From an uncultured Anaerovibrio sp. (GTDB taxonomy: Bacteria > Bacillota > Negativicutes > Selenomonadales > Selenomonadaceae): a DNA stretch of 21,506 nucleotides. Under the pieces are notes generated by a model that saw only the letters and a list, made by a program, of their open reading frames with translations, ran no database searches and was not told the origin of the DNA. The position numbers and the translations under genes were made by a program. This document shows, in pieces, positions 21,431 to 21,506 of this stretch. Every line of letters begins with the position of its first letter. The first letter of the stretch is position 1. The stretch lies in assembly GCA_934203205.1 (NCBI GenBank), contig CAKPYV010000042.1, positions 1 to 21,506 on the forward strand, given 5' to 3'.

Positions 21431-21506
21431 TGTAGTGACCCCATAAAGTTAGACCTTATAATCCGGGTAGTTATATACTGCCCGGATATTTTTATGCCAC
21501 GGAATG
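21431..21506 (+). mobile_element. Left end of an IS3-family (IS150-like) insertion sequence, cut by the window edge
   Basis: TGTAGTGACCCCATAAAGTTAGAC at 21431-21454 has the form of IS150-subgroup terminal inverted repeats (TG start, tGACCCC, AAAGTTaGAC). It lies 42 nt past the accC stop. A transposase start is possible at ATG 21494 but only four codons are visible. Confidence 0.6.
21461..21493 (+). terminator. Hairpin inside the insertion sequence end
   Basis: ATCCGGGTAGT (21461-21471) pairs with ACTGCCCGGAT (21477-21487; one wobble) around a 5-nt loop and is followed by ATTTTTA. It is a terminator-like structure between the element's end and its first possible start codon. Confidence 0.6.

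Noticed and set aside
1..21506. CRISPR array, rRNA genes or prophage
   Set aside because: No regularly spaced direct repeats, no rRNA segments and no phage genes were seen.

Overview
The window looks like the chromosome of a low-to-mid GC member of the Firmicutes, plausibly a diderm Negativicutes (Selenomonas-like). Firmicutes markers are the delta subunit gene rpoE beside pyrG, a DUF1934 protein ahead of argS, and a short NfeD protein ahead of floA. The Negativicutes assignment is an inference, resting on the style of the secreted HAD phosphatase, the PhnD-type lipoprotein sensor and the stand-alone biotin carboxylase. Most genes are on the minus strand; only gtrA, the lysR-type regulator and accC read rightward.

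Layout: 1-511 is a gene-free stretch rich in inverted repeats. 566-1675 encodes a secreted HAD-type phosphatase, preceded by copy 1 of a 144-bp structured repeat. 1998-4996 is a three-gene sensory operon (PhnD-like lipoprotein, NarX-type histidine kinase, NarL-type regulator). 5100-9249 is a housekeeping operon (DUF1934, argS, rpoE, pyrG) with a clear promoter and terminator. 9494-10809 holds a CheY-CheX fusion followed by a separate CheX. 10958-12433 is the sodium/proline symporter putP, divergent from gtrA (12629-13030). gtrA converges on a GtrB-like glycosyltransferase (13253-14191). 14284-16110 is the nfeD-floA membrane-microdomain operon. Copy 2 of the structured repeat (16144-16287) lies, inverted, between it and a tRNA operon (Asn, Glu, Val). 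16918-18402 is an MFS transporter divergent from a LysR regulator (18759-19646). 19976-21388 is accC, and the window ends inside the left end of an apparent IS3-family element.

The most interesting signal is in the convergent gap between gtrA and the glycosyltransferase. A near-perfect Fur box (13163-13177) overlaps a minus-strand sigma-A promoter with an extended -10. It is followed by about 89 nt without an open frame, containing a 5' hairpin, an unpaired CU-rich stretch complementary to Shine-Dalgarno sequences, and a strong intrinsic terminator. This has the architecture of a Fur-repressed iron-sparing small RNA (RyhB/FsrA-like in logic). The second is the pair of 144-bp inverted structured repeats. 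Six of their fourteen differences fall in predicted stems, and all six keep pairing through G-U wobbles on one strand only, which suggests an RNA with a defined sense strand. All identifications were made by reading the sequence; no database search was run.
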